DNA of 64,000 nt from Zygnema cylindricum (lineage: Eukaryota > Streptophyta > Zygnematophyceae > Zygnematales > Zygnemataceae), in contig JBBHKE010001378.1 of the NCBI GenBank assembly GCA_037447655.1, forward strand, positions 834,170 through 898,169, given 5' to 3'. Positions 43,402 to 54,060 of the stretch are shown piece after piece (within the stretch, counting starts at the first letter, position 1; every line of letters begins with the position of its first letter). The translations under genes were made by a program, and so were the position numbers. The notes beneath the pieces are model-generated. The model saw only the letters and a program-made list of their open reading frames with translations. It was not told the origin of the DNA and searched no databases.

Positions 43402-44160
43402 AACTACTAGATGATTTACTAAGATTATATCTTCCCTTTTTAGATCGTAAACTCGAGATGGTTTAACATCCTCATCATATCCTAATAAGTATCTCGGTTT
43501 TCGTTTAGGATCTAGCTTCCAATTAGAACGAGCTGGTAGGGCACTTTAGCCAATCCCCAAATATCTGTGTGTACTAGATCTATAATTTTTTCTCCCTTAT
43601 AGGTGGTTGTTTTAGGAAAGGGTAATCTGTTTGCTTTACCTTAAGCACATCCACTACAATCACTTATATTATCACTCTCACTGAATTGAATCCCTTCCAC
43701 CACTCCCATCTTTTTTATCTCTCTTAACTTATCTAACTTCACATGCCTAAGCCTCTTATGCCACATTATAATATCATGAACACCAGCATAATAAAGTTTC
43801 TTCATTTCATTACTTAAAATCAGCCTAAACATCCCATGGCTACCTTTCTCAGCAATGAAATAGACATCCTCCTCAAAACTAGCAGTAAAGACTCCTTCCC
43901 TAGTGCTAGTAAAAAAACCCTTATCATCTAATACAGATGTAGAGATGAGGTTTTTGTTCATCTCCGGGATAAACAATACATCGGAGAATGTTACTATGGA
44001 TGTCTTTCCTTCTACTAACACTTTCACATCTACCGATCCTACAAGAGTAGTGGTGACTATCCTCACATCCCCGTACTCTATCTCTACGGTGGGAATCTTT
44101 CTTATCTTAGTGAACGGGTGCCTATCCTTACACATGTGCATGGAGGCACCTGAATCTATA
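43402..44160 (-). pseudogene. pol: Protease and deleted integrase (A2)
   Basis: Protease WIIDSGASMHMCKDRH near 44125-44170, then the integrase zinc domain IMWHKRLRHVKLDKL (His kept, Gly changed to Arg) and CSGCA followed by a TAA near 43641. After DLVHTDIWG the catalytic core is missing: at about 43535 the sequence jumps to NWKLDPKRKPRYLLGYDED, deleting roughly 0.5 kb that encodes the DDE residues. The C-terminal KREDIILVNHLVVMDE remains. Confidence 0.88.
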
Positions 44161-45290
44161 ATCCAACCTGCTTCACCTTTCAATCCACCGGAAGCACATT
44201 TCTGCCTTCGTGGAATTTCGACCTCGTTTATCGCCTCCAACTCCTCATCCAAAAGGAGCTCATCGTCCTCGTCCTCGGATTCCGCCTCATGTACTTGTGT
44301 CACAAGGGCCTTTTTCTTTCCTCTCGGGGTACCACCGGTCAACCCCTCCTGTAACCGAAGCTCGGTTAGCTTAGTGCACTCAGCCATATAGTGCCCTAAT
44401 TTCTTACAAAAATGACATGAACCTTTGGGAGCCCTTAGTCCGAACTCGTCGGCCTGATTTTTTTGCTCCCTTCCCCTATAGTTTCCGACCGGTTTCTTAG
44501 AATCTTTGTTCATCCTATCAATCAAAGTTGCCAAGGCTTAGCCACTCTTTCCTCCCCTTCGGATCTCAATCTTATTCTCCCGAACGAGAATCATCCCTTC
44601 CACAGAGTTCCACATCCACCTTGAGTCCGGCAAGTCGTGCACACAGTTGATTATGTTCTCAAACTCATCGGGTAACTTCATCAGTAAACAGATAACCTTT
44701 TCTTTTTCACTAAAATATTTTCTCACACTCTGTAACTTGATGAACAGTGTAGCAAGCTCATTGCAAAAATCCAACATTTTCCCCATTTTGTATATATATT
44801 CCTTAACTTTCTGATCAGCCAACAGTTGTTGCTGTATCGTACCACATCGGTACATCTCTATGGGAGCCATACACAGATCGGATGACCTTTCTACCTGCAA
44901 ATGAGGACATGCAAGTCCTTGAGTAAGATAGCGTACGATGAAGTGCTTTGGCGCCATATTGATGAAATCCCAAGTTTGAGTATCATTCTCCTCGTTCCTC
45001 GGAATAGGTGACATGAATGCTGAACCAGTTGCTATTGGTGTGGTCATCTCCTTCTCCGCTCCTTTGTCCACCACCTCTCCTTCCTTTGTCTCCTCCGTTG
45101 AAGATGGATTTGCTTTCTTTGTGAATCTGCTTCTTTTAAACCCTAGAGGAATTCCAAGACTTGATGGACGCCCCAATTGTCCACTCAGTATCCCCCAAAA
45201 CCTTTTTTCGCATAAAGCTCCTATCATCATACTTTCCCAATATATGAAGCCAATTCCATTAAAGATTGGTACCCTAGAGGGTGGGCCCAA
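44161..45290 (-). pseudogene. gag: Copia gag (A2)
   Basis: Open from MGPPSRVPIFNG (45290) to near 44538, where a stop (ALA*QL region) breaks it, then open again with CHFCKKLGHYMAEC, an intact CCHC knuckle near 44375-44420, and the acidic ESEDEDDE stretch. The LTR-borne ATG used by A1 is ATA here (tatagagg for tatggagg), so normal initiation is lost. Confidence 0.88.
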
Positions 45291-45294
45291 AACT
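45280..45294 (-). other. A2 primer binding site, mutated
   Basis: Minus strand AGTTTTGGGCCCACC, abutting the LTR. Confidence 0.65.
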
Positions 45295-46364
45295 TGAAAC
45301 TCTGAGACCTCTATAAGTCCTCAGAGTGGACAGCTTCGAAGAAGCCTCTACGATAACCCTGACCCCTTTTTGTTCCAGCAAGAACAACTACCACCTTGGC
45401 AGACAAAAAATTCTGACCAATTACACCCCCGTGAAGGCAAGACTCCCTTGGGTCGATAGCAAAAAGAATCTCTGAATTTGCTCCCCTCAGCAGTAAGTTA
45501 TGGAGGGTCAAAGTTGACCATTTGTACAAAAGCTCTCTGGGAGAGAGGGTCCTATCTCCTAATTTTTCTAAGTCCTATCTCTCTCACAGACTCTATCTAC
45601 TGATGTACGGAGCCAATCAAATTACACTTCCGTACACAAAGGTCCGCTGCCGGTGTACTTTCTGTACGAACATTGTACGACATGGCCTAAATGTCGACAC
45701 TTGGTATATCTGTATTCGCTCCCTTAATCCTCGGAGATGACGCGATCCAATGTCATTTCGCCACGTGTCATCTGATGTGGCAATGACCACAAACCGCTGA
45801 AATCCTCTTCCGCGATCTCGGCGTTTAATTCTGGCCGTCCGATTAAATTCACATTTAATCGTAGCCGTAATAAATACATAAGCGGTATGCGTTTCGCTAA
45901 AGAAATAAATGCGCGGTATTGGTTTCTTATCCGTATTGTAATCCGTACTTTTACATTAATGGATCTATGTTGCCCGTAAACAGTTTCAGTTAAATGAATA
46001 ATCCTACGTGTAAATGTTTAACTAATTATCAAACCATATAGTACGTAACATTAGGTCTAGACTTAACGGATAAGGCTACCGGCTACCGGAAGCTTGCCGT
46101 CCGGTAGGTACCAGGATCAAATCCTAGAGGCATAACATATTCTTTTAGTAAATAAACCCCTAATGGTAAATAAACTAATACTTATATCTCGTAAACCTCT
46201 GGATAGCCTAGGTAGCCATGGCTCTAGCTTCCTCTCCAATTTCTCAGTGACTGCGACAAGTTTAAGAGTTGAAGAGAGAAGTTAGAGGTAGACTGCCTTG
46301 GCTTCTTTTTATATTTCTATTTAGACCTAGAAAATACTTTAAAAAAGGACCATTAATTATTACA
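45295..46364 (-). repeat. A2 5' LTR (1070 bp)
   Basis: Same length as the A3 5' LTR. Contains gccacgtgtcatctgatgtggc near 45760 (inverted G-box-like pair), GTAC cluster near 45605-45680, tRNA-like block, and gtagccatggct with cagtgactgcgacaag near 46212-46260. Confidence 0.92.
46067..46146 (+). other. tRNA-like block in A2 5' LTR
   Basis: A-box-like ttaacggataaggc at about 46063-46076, long taccgg/ccggta arm, B-box-like ggatcaaatcc at 46114-46124, T4 at 46143-46146. Confidence 0.72.
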
Positions 46365-46651
46365 CCCATCCTAATACAGACCTAGAAAATACTCAAATAT
46401 CAAGAGGCTACGCCGCGCTCTGCCGGTCAGAGGTTCGAATCTTGCCGGACTCAACCTTTTGTTGAGATTGATATTGGTCACTCTTTAGTCTTGCCTGCTG
46501 AGTTAGGTTAGCCATGGCTCATCCACTCTCTCTATCCCTCAATGACTACAACAAGTATGGTGGGTAGAGAGAGGAGGTGGAGGCAAGTTGTCCGCCTTTA
46601 TCTTTTCCTATTTACACCAATAAAATACCACATAAATCTAATAATTTCAAC
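46365..46651 (-). repeat. Mosaic of copia LTR end fragments (H)
   Basis: 46365-46404 matches the outer end of an S1-type LTR (cctagaaaatactcaaatatcaa). 46405-46651 is the outer end of another LTR type ending tttcaaca, with a tRNA-like tail (B-box ggttcgaatct at 46432-46442, T4 at 46457-46460) and gttagccatggct / tgactacaacaagt near 46507-46555. Confidence 0.7.
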
Positions 46652-46654
46652 AAT

Positions 46655-47240
46655 ATAAATGGCTCTACATGCCATTCGGGCTAAAGAATGCACCAACCAA
46701 ATTCCAAAGTGCCATGGACGAGGCGCTCCTCGGAATCGACTGTGCACGGTGCTATATTGACGATGTTATTATCTTCTCAAAGATATTCAAGGAACACTTA
46801 GAGCACATAGATTGTACTCCTAGCTCTCCAAGCAGCTGGCCTGAAATGTCACCCGGGTAAGGGAAATTTTGGGGTGCAGAAGATTGTTTACCTGGGACAT
46901 GAAGTTACACCCGGGAGAGTGGGTCCCCATATGGTCAATGTGGTCGCCCTTGATGCCCTTCCCCCTCCTCAAGACGTCTCTGCACTCCGCACATTTTTAG
47001 GCCTGGCTAACTACAATCGGAGGTTTATCCCTGAATTTAGCAATCACGCTCAGCCTTTAAACCAGTTGTTTTGGAAGGACCAGGAATGGCAGTGGACGGA
47101 GGAGCAATAGATTTCTTTCCAGTTTCTTAAGGATTCTCTTAAGCAACACATTGCTCTGGGTGCATGATCATCAGAAACCGTTCCTCTTTTACACTGATTG
47201 GAGCCGGTTTGGATAATGAGTTGTTTTAGCTCAATTAGAT
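46655..47240 (+). pseudogene. pol: Gypsy reverse transcriptase, partial (Gy2)
   Basis: Starts at WLYMPFGLKNAPTKFQSAMDEALLG, the catalytic box CYIDDVIIFSK at about 46750-46782, a frameshift near 46860, then VYLGHEVTPGRVGPH, FLGLANYNRRFIPEF and the beginning of RNase H (LYTDWSRFG) near 47190-47215. Everything upstream is missing. It breaks into solo LTR S2 at LAQLD. Confidence 0.88.
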
Positions 47241-48272
47241 TGTAGAAATTAAAGGCTATTTTAGTATTTTCTAAGTTTTGTAAAATGCAGAAAAAAGAAG
47301 CAAAGGCAGTTTGCCTCTAACTCCTCTCTCCAGCTCCCACACTTGTCGCAGTCACTAAAAGTTGGAGAGGGAGATAGAGTCGTGGCCGCCTATGCTATCA
47401 TGACGAAGACAGAGATTAGATTGGTAGATTTACCAAAATAGTTATTGACGAATCCGGGATTTGAACATGGTACCTGCCGTCTCGTAAGCCTCTAGTCGGT
47501 AGCCTTAGCCAATTAGACTAGGATCAAGGTTATACGATATAGGGTTTGATAATTACATAAATCTCTACACGTAGGCTATTTCATTTAACGTAATATTTGG
47601 ACATAGAAACAGTTTGTAATGTACGCCGTACGGAATATATGAAACAGATACCGTGCAATTTGTTTCGAAGGCGAAAAAAATATCGCGCATGTATTTTTGA
47701 CGGCTACAATTGAAATCTGGTTTAATCGGACGGTCGCAAAGCATGCCGAGATCGTGGAATAGTTTTTTGGCAGTTTGCGGTCAACATCATATCGAATGAC
47801 ACGTGGCACAACCATATTGGAATACGGCATCTCTTGGGATTTCAGGAACAAATCCAAAAATGACATGTGTCGACTTTTTGGCCATGTCGTAATATGGCCG
47901 TACTGAAAGTAAACCTGCACTTGTACCTTTATGTACAATACAGTATTATGATCGGTGCCGTACTTCAGTAGCTAGAGTTTATAGAGAGATACGACTTAGA
48001 AAAATTTGATAGATTGGACCCTCTCTCCCAAAGAGCTTCTAAACAAAAGGTCAACTTTGACCATTAATAACTTACTGCTCAAGGGAGAAAATTTAGAGAT
48101 TCTTTTTGCTATCAACTCAGGGGGGCCTTCCCTTCATAGGGTTGAAGGTGGTCAAAGTTTTTTTCTACCAGGGTGGCAGTTATTCTTGCTAAAACACAAA
48201 AGGGTCAGGGTTATCCTAGAGGCTTCGTGTGAGCTGCCTACTCTGAGGACCTATAAAGGTCTCAGAGTTGCA
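47241..48272 (+). mobile_element. Solo copia LTR S2 in gypsy RNase H
   Basis: 1032-bp LTR (TGTAGAAATTAAAGG... to ...GAGTTGCA) flanked by TAGAT (47236-47240) and TGGAT (48273-48277), a 5-bp duplication with one change. It splits the RNase H codons for LD and DAGAEYVVAY. Contains gacacgtggcac near 47797, aatcggacggtcgc near 47727 and a tRNA-like block. Confidence 0.9.
47435..47521 (-). other. tRNA-like block in S2
   Basis: Minus strand: A-box-like ttggctaaggctacc near 47498-47512, B-box-like tgttcaaatcc at about 47458-47468, T4 at 47435-47438. Confidence 0.7.
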
Positions 48273-48720
48273 TGGATGATGCGGGTGCCGAATATGTGGT
48301 GGCTTACGACAGTAGAAGTAGCAAGCGAGCGGAGGGGAATTATAGCAGCTACCATGGGGAATTACTGGCAGCTGTCTGGGCCATTCAACATTTCAGACCA
48401 TATATGTACGGAGTTCACTTCACTCTGATAACAGATCACCAATCTCTCAAGTGGATTATATAGAACAGTAAGCTAACTTGCAAGCTCGCCAAATGGGTGT
48501 TAATACTGCAAGAATATGATTTCGACATAATCCATTAGGCCGTAGATATCCATGGGAATGCCGATGGACTAAGCAAAAATCCTAACCCTTCCACCAAAGA
48601 TTCCATCGAGGCTCGTCACGATGAGGATCCCGAAATCAGTTTGGGACTCATTCGAGCTTCCTCTGCCTTTATTTGGCTTCCTCAATCTGGGGGGGAACTG
48701 TGAACTTTCCCTGTAGACGT
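48273..48720 (+). pseudogene. pol: Gypsy RNase H (Gy2)
   Basis: Continues after S2: DDAGAEYVVAYDSRSSKRAEGN, ELLAAVWAIQHFRPYMYG, LITDHQSLKWII then a TAG at about 48461, CKLAKWVLILQEYDFDI and a stop near 48537 in place of the HRAGEIH motif, then NADGLSKNP. The catalytic Asp/Glu positions of the later blocks are present but the frame is closed. Confidence 0.85.
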
Positions 48721-50020
48721 GGAGGGGTAAGCGTTGATAGAGCCAGGATGAAAGACATTTGGAATGACCCCAATGCACTTCAGTCTATCCAACACGGTTC
48801 CCCCCTTCCGCATTTGTCTCAATTTCAATTATCCCATGTTGAAACTCGAATGGCGGCATACGAGTGGGAAAAAGGGATCTTAATCCGGAAATGGGCAGAC
48901 GGGACGAGGAAAGTGGTTCCTCCACCGGCCGATAGGGAGACTCTTATTTTTCGCCTCCACCAATAATGTGGCCATTTTGGGCAAAAATGGACCACCTCCC
49001 TGGTCACAGATCGTACAGGTGGCACGGATTGCGGACCCAAGTCAACCGGATTGTGTAGAAGTGTTCTTCGAGAGACCGATTCAAAGCAGCTTTCAACAAA
49101 AAGGGAGGTGCCCACCATCATTCCCTTCCCATCCGTGGAATGTTTTATCGTTGGTCTCTAGACTTGCTAGGTCCTCTCCCCACAAGCAGACGAGGTAACC
49201 ACTTTGTATTGGTAATGATAGAGCATTTTTCCTAGTGGATCCAATTGGTGGTCTTACCCCAGAAAGAGTCCAAGGCTATTGCGGACGCATTCTTGCAAAG
49301 AGTGCTGTCCCGATTTGGGGCCCCATCCGAAGATCTATCCAACCACAGCTCCAAATTTGCGGGAGAATTCCCCAACCCCTTTGAATTGTGCCTCATCGAC
49401 CACATGCTGACTTGCCGAGACCACCCAGAAGCCGACGGTTTGGCCGAAACGTGCCTACTGAGAGTCAAGCGGTCACTCCGTAAAAATACTATCGAATAGG
49501 ATTTAGGAGGGTGTGATAGAAGGGTGCCATCGATTGCCATGGGGTTCAGTTTTAGCAGGCATGCCTCCCTCCACTCCTACAGTTCTTATTTCATTTTGTT
49601 CGGATGACATCGAATCCTACCCGCCGCTGCCTCAGCCCAAGCAGTGGTCTTTCCGAAAATGGATAGCAAAGGGACTGTCGAGAAACCAATTGCAGACAGG
49701 GCCAAGGTATTTCACCGGGAAATGCCTCTATCCATTGGGAAATTTATAAGCACCTCAGCACCGAGATCAACTCTCGTATTCGCAACGCTAGAGCGGGAAT
49801 TTTGTCCTGCGGCAACAACAATTTCAACTCGAGGATTTCGTGTATCACATGCAACAGAAAAGGGACAGGCAGGACATTTCGGCGGGACTGGTGATCTTAA
49901 AAGTGGTAGAGGTTTCCAATAAGGGTTTTTTGACACCAGAAGGAAAGGACGGTCAAAAAATCAAGGAGAATCAGATCAATGTAGCTCCTTGTCACCTCCG
50001 GGGATTGGAAGACTAACTTA
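48721..50020 (+). pseudogene. pol: Gypsy integrase (Gy2)
   Basis: Pieces in several frames: WEKGILIRKWADGTRKVVPPPADRETLIFRLHQ, a stop, VARIADPSQPD, then VVLPQKESKAIADAFLQRVLSRFGAP, where the TDQGSEF of Gy1 has become SNHSSKF, so a catalytic Asp is lost. DHPEADGLAE follows with the Glu kept. The C-terminal GPY/F-like part is near 49850-49990. Clearly non-functional. Confidence 0.85.
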
Positions 50021-50121
50021 CTTTTCACCTCACCTATTTTGTTGACCCACCTTCATGTTCCTCCGCCTGCCTCTTGTCATCGTTTCCGGGTCCTCTATTC
50101 GTCAATGACTGATGTGAACAG

Positions 50122-50670
50122 TGTTGGCATCAGTCCAGCCTTCCATCCTCTTGGGACTCTCGTCCTAAATCCTTTGCCCTAAGGTTTTGCAAGAACTGCG
50201 GGATTAGGTGGGTAATTATTTTTATGTCTTTGTCACGGTTGACTAAGAGGGGGGGAAATCAAGACACCGACTCAATAACCAAAGGCCCACCCCCTTTCTT
50301 CGGCCAGGTGGGGAAAAGAAGGGGGAGGAGATATCTTTTCGCCCTCCCAATGCACTCCTCCTTATTTTGCATTCATGTTTCATGGGAGAAATGCAGGAAG
50401 CAGTGGGCATAATCATTAGAATGGGAAGCATTCGCATTTTGGGGGTTATTTGTAGGACTCCAATACCAAAAACTCTGGGCAGTGGGCCCTCCTCTCACGT
50501 TTCTTAAGCACGCCCAACAGTTGTCAAGCACATGTGCATTACCAACACTTCTTTATCTCACCAATGATTTAAGGGCCCTTTTTCCCCTATACGGTCATCA
50601 AAGTACGGAGGAAGGAGTGTACCCCGCCGGACAAGATTCTTCTATTTTCTAAACTAAGCGGAACGTACTC
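50122..50670 (+). repeat. Gy2 3' LTR
   Basis: Starts TGTTGGCATCAGTCC like the Gy1 LTR and shares cagtgggccctcctct with it (50480-50495; complement at 30513-30530). The right end is obscured by an LTR fragment at about 50672. Confidence 0.7.
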
Positions 50671-50671
50671 G

Positions 50672-50721
50672 CAACTCAGAGATCTCCATAGGTCCTCAGA
50701 GTAGGCAGCTCACACAAAGCC
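50672..50721 (-). repeat. Inverted stub of A-type LTR end
   Basis: About 50 bp (ctcagagatctccataggtc, then ggcagctcacacaaagcc) matching the inner end of an A-type LTR in opposite orientation to A3, directly before A3. Confidence 0.7.
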
Positions 50722-51791
50722 TGTAGAAATTAATGGTCATTTTTTTAAGTATTTTCTAGGTCTAAATAGAAATATAGAAAGAAGCCGAGGCAGTCTACCT
50801 CTAACTTCTCTCTTCAACTCTCAAACTTGTCGCAGTCACTAAGAAAATGGAGAGGAAGCTAGAGCCATGGCTACCTAGGCTATCAAGAGGTTTACGAGAT
50901 ATAAATATTAGTTTATTTACCATTAGGGGTTTATTTACTAAAATAATATGTGATGCCTCTAGGATTTGATCATGGTACCTGCCAGACGGTAAGCTGCCGA
51001 TAGCCGTTAGCCTTATCTGTTAAGTCTAGACCTAATGTAAAGTACTATAGGGTTTGATAATTAGTTAAACATTTACAAGTAGGATTATTCATTTAACTGA
51101 AACTGTTTACGGAAGACATAGATCCATTAATGTAAAAGTACGGATTACAATACGGATAAGAAACGAATACCGCGCATTTATTTCTTTAGCGAAACGAATA
51201 CCGTGTATGTATTTATTACGGCTACGATTAAATGTGAATTTAATCGGACGGCAGGAATTAAATGCCGAGATCGCGGAAGAGGATTTCGGCGGTTTGTGGT
51301 CATCCCCACATCGGATGACACGTGGCGGAATGACATTGGATCAAGGCATCTGCGAGGATTAAGGGAGCGTATACGGATATACCACGTGTCAACATTTAGG
51401 CCATGTCGTACAATTTTCATACAGAAAGTACACTAGCAGCTGTAATTTTGTGTACGGAAGTGTAATATGATTGGCTCCGTACATCAATAGATAGAGTCTA
51501 TGAGAGATATAAGACTTGGAAAAATTAGGAGATAGGACCCTCTCTCCTAGAGAGCATTTGTACAAAAGGTCAACTTTGACCCTCCATAACTTACTGCTTA
51601 GGGGAGCAAATTCAGAGATTCTATTTGCTATCGACTCAAGGGAGTCTTGCCTTCACGAGGTGAAGTTGCTCAGAGTTTTTTGTCTACCACGGTGGCAGTT
51701 GTTCTTTCTAAAACACAATGGGGTCAAGGTTATCCTAGAGGCTTCTTGGAAGCTGTCCACTTTGAGGACTTATGGAGGTCTCAAAGTTTCA
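50722..51791 (+). repeat. A3 5' LTR
   Basis: TGTAGAAATTAATGG... to ...AAGTTTCA. gacacgtggcgg near 51317 and accacgtgtcaa near 51381; the gag ATG at 51772 is inside the LTR. Confidence 0.92.
50940..51030 (-). other. tRNA-like block in A3 5' LTR
   Basis: Minus strand: A-box-like taacagataaggc near 51011-51023, B-box-like near 50962-50972 with one change, T4 at 50940-50943. Confidence 0.6.
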
Positions 51792-52860
51792 GGTTAAAGG
51801 CCCACACTCTAGGGTACCAATCTTTAATGGAACTGGCTTCATATACTGGGAAAGTATGATGATAGGAGCTCTATGCGAAAAAATGTTTTGGGGGATAGTG
51901 AGTGGACGGTTGGGGCGTCCATCAAGTCTTGGAATTCCTCCAGGGTTTGGAGGAACCAGATTCACCAGGAAAGAGGACCCATCTTCACCGGAGGAAACAA
52001 AAGAAGGAGAGGTGGTGGACAAAGGAAAGGAGAAGGAGACGACCACACCAATAACAACTGGTTCGATATTCATGTCACGTATTCCGAGGAATGAGGAGAA
52101 TGATACTGAAACCTGGGACTTCAACAATATGGCGGCAAAGCACTTCATCCTACTCCATCTCACTCAAGGACTTGCATGTCCTCATTTGCAGGTAGAAAGA
52201 GCATCTGATCTTTGGATGGCTCTCATAGAGATGTACCGAAGTGGTACGATTCAGCAACAACTGTTGGCTAATCAGGAAGTTAAGGAATATGTATACAAAG
52301 GGGGGAAAATGTTGGATTTTTGCATTGAGCTTGCTACACTCTTCATGGAGCTAGAGAGTGCGGGAAAAGGTTTCACTGAAAAAGAAAAGGTTAAGTGTTT
52401 ACTGATGAAGTTACGTGATGAGTTTGATAACATAGTCAACCGTGTGCAGGACTTGCCGGACTCAAGGTGGATATGGAACTGAGTGGTAGGGATGATTCTC
52501 GTTCGAGAGAATACGATTCAGATCCAAAGGAGAGGAAAGAGTGGTCAAGCCTTGGCAACTTCGACCGATTGGAGGAACAAGGATCCTCGGAAACCGGTCG
52601 GAAACTATAGGGGAAGGGAGCAGAAAAATCAGGCCGACGACTTTGAACCAAGGGCTCCTAAAGGTTCATTTTTGTAAAAAACCGAGGCACTATATGGCAG
52701 AGTGCACTAAGCTAACCGAGCTTCGGTTAAAGGAGGGGCAGACCGGTGGTACGCTGAGAGGAAAGAAAAAGGCCCTTGTGCCACAGGTACATGAGGCGGA
52801 ACCTGAGGACGAGGAGGATGAGCTCCTTTTGGATGTTGAGTTGGAGGCAAAAACAAGGTC
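51772..52860 (+). pseudogene. gag: Copia gag (A3)
   Basis: Starts at the LTR-borne ATG (MEVSKFQVKG, then RVPIFNGTGFIYWESMM), open to a TGA at 52480 (RWIWN*VVGM). Reopens in the same frame (ILVRENTIQI) but a 4-base loss in the zinc knuckle near 52666 removes its first Cys-His part (leaving HFCKKPRHYMAEC in another frame). The basic and acidic tail follows. Lesions differ from those of A1, so the two copies decayed independently. Confidence 0.88.
51792..51806 (+). other. A3 primer binding site, mutated
   Basis: GGTTAAAGGCCCACA, 12 of 15 positions agree with the intact site. Confidence 0.65.
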
Positions 52861-52896
52861 AAAATTCCACAAAGGCAGAAATGTGCTTACGGTGGA

Positions 52897-54060
52897 TTGA
52901 AAGGTGAAGCAAGCAAGATTATAGATTCACGTGCCTCTATGCACATGTGTAAGGATAGGCACCTGTTCACTAAAATAAGAAAGATTCCCACCGTAGAGAT
53001 AGAGTACGGGGATGGGAGAATAGTCACCACTACTCTTGTAGGATCGGTAGATCTGAAATTGTTAGTAGAAGGAAAGACATCCATAGTAACATTCTCTTAT
53101 GTATTGTTTATTCCGGAGCTGAACAAAAACCTCATCTCTACATCTGTATTAGATGATAAGGGTTTTTTTACTAGCACTAGGGAAGGAGTCTTTACTGCTA
53201 GTTTTGAGGAGGATGTCAATTTCATTGCTCAGAAAGGTAACCATTGGATGTTTAGGCTGATATTAAGTAATAAAACGAAGAAACTTTATTATGTTGGTGT
53301 TCATGATATTATGATGTGGCATAAGAGGCTTGGGCATGTGAATCTAGATAAGTTAAGAGAGATAAAAAAGATGGGAGTGGTGAAAGGGATTCAGTTCAGT
53401 GAGAGTGATAATATAAGTGATTGTAGTGGATGTGCTCAAGGTAAAACACACAGATTACCCTTTCCTAAAACAGCCACTTATAAGGGAGAAAAAATTCTAG
53501 ATCTAGTACACACAGATATTTGGGGACCGCTTAAGTGCCCTCACTAGGGGGGAAGAGATTTATGATGACTATCACTGATGATTGGTTTCGGTATTCCCGG
53601 GTGTATTTTTTGAAAAACAAGTCCGAAGCTCAAGATTGTTTTAGACAATATAAAGCATGGAGCGAAAAACTCCATGAAACTCCAATCAAGAGAATAAGGA
53701 GTGACAATGTTGGAGAATATACTTCTAACAAGTTTGAGGATTTTCTGAGGGAAGATGGGGTCCATCACCAAAAAACAGTTCCAGAAAAACCCGGAACAGA
53801 ATAGGGTAGCTGAAAGGTTAAATAGAACACGAAGTGATACTGCTAGAAGTATGTTTTCAGATAAGAAGATAAGAAAGTGGTTTTGGGCAAAAGCAATGAA
53901 CTGTGCTAATTGCCTCAAAAATAGAGTTCTTACTTCAGCTATAAAAGATCAAACACCTTATGAGAGATCGCCAGGCTGGAAACCAGACATATCTCACTTA
54001 CAGGTTTTCGGTTGCCAAGTATTCAATCTAGATATAGATCGGTCTAATTAGAACCTAGAT
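52897..54060 (+). pseudogene. pol: Protease and integrase (A3)
   Basis: Protease IIDSRASMHMC near 52918-52950: the catalytic DSG is DSR, so it is dead. Integrase zinc domain MMWHKRLGHVNLDKL and CSGCAQGK are intact; HTDIWGPLKCPH ends in a TAG near 53545. Core in shifted frames: ITDDWFRYSRVYF, RIRSDNVGEYTSN and EQNRVAERLNRT, so the conserved Gly of NGG and NGV are lost. A TAG follows RSN near 54050. Confidence 0.88.

Larger units (their letters stand above)
40757..46364 (-). mobile_element. Copia element A2 (A family), minus strand
   Basis: 5' LTR 45295-46364 (1070 bp), internal region 41434-45294 (3861 bp), 3' LTR cut at its distal end (40757-41433, 677 bp). The internal region is about 490 bp shorter than A1 because the integrase core is deleted near 43535. 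Order gag-protease-integrase-reverse transcriptase-RNase H as in A1. Confidence 0.92.
46652..50670 (+). mobile_element. Ty3/gypsy fragment Gy2, split by solo LTR S2
   Basis: Plus-strand relative of Gy1, starting inside reverse transcriptase and running through RNase H, integrase and 3' LTR (from 50122). The part that would hold the methyltransferase is absent. Interrupted at 47241-48272 by a copia solo LTR. Many stops. Confidence 0.88.

Noticed and set aside
46652-50670. A second methyltransferase copy in Gy2
   Set aside because: Gy2 begins inside reverse transcriptase, downstream of where the domain would be; nothing comparable is present.
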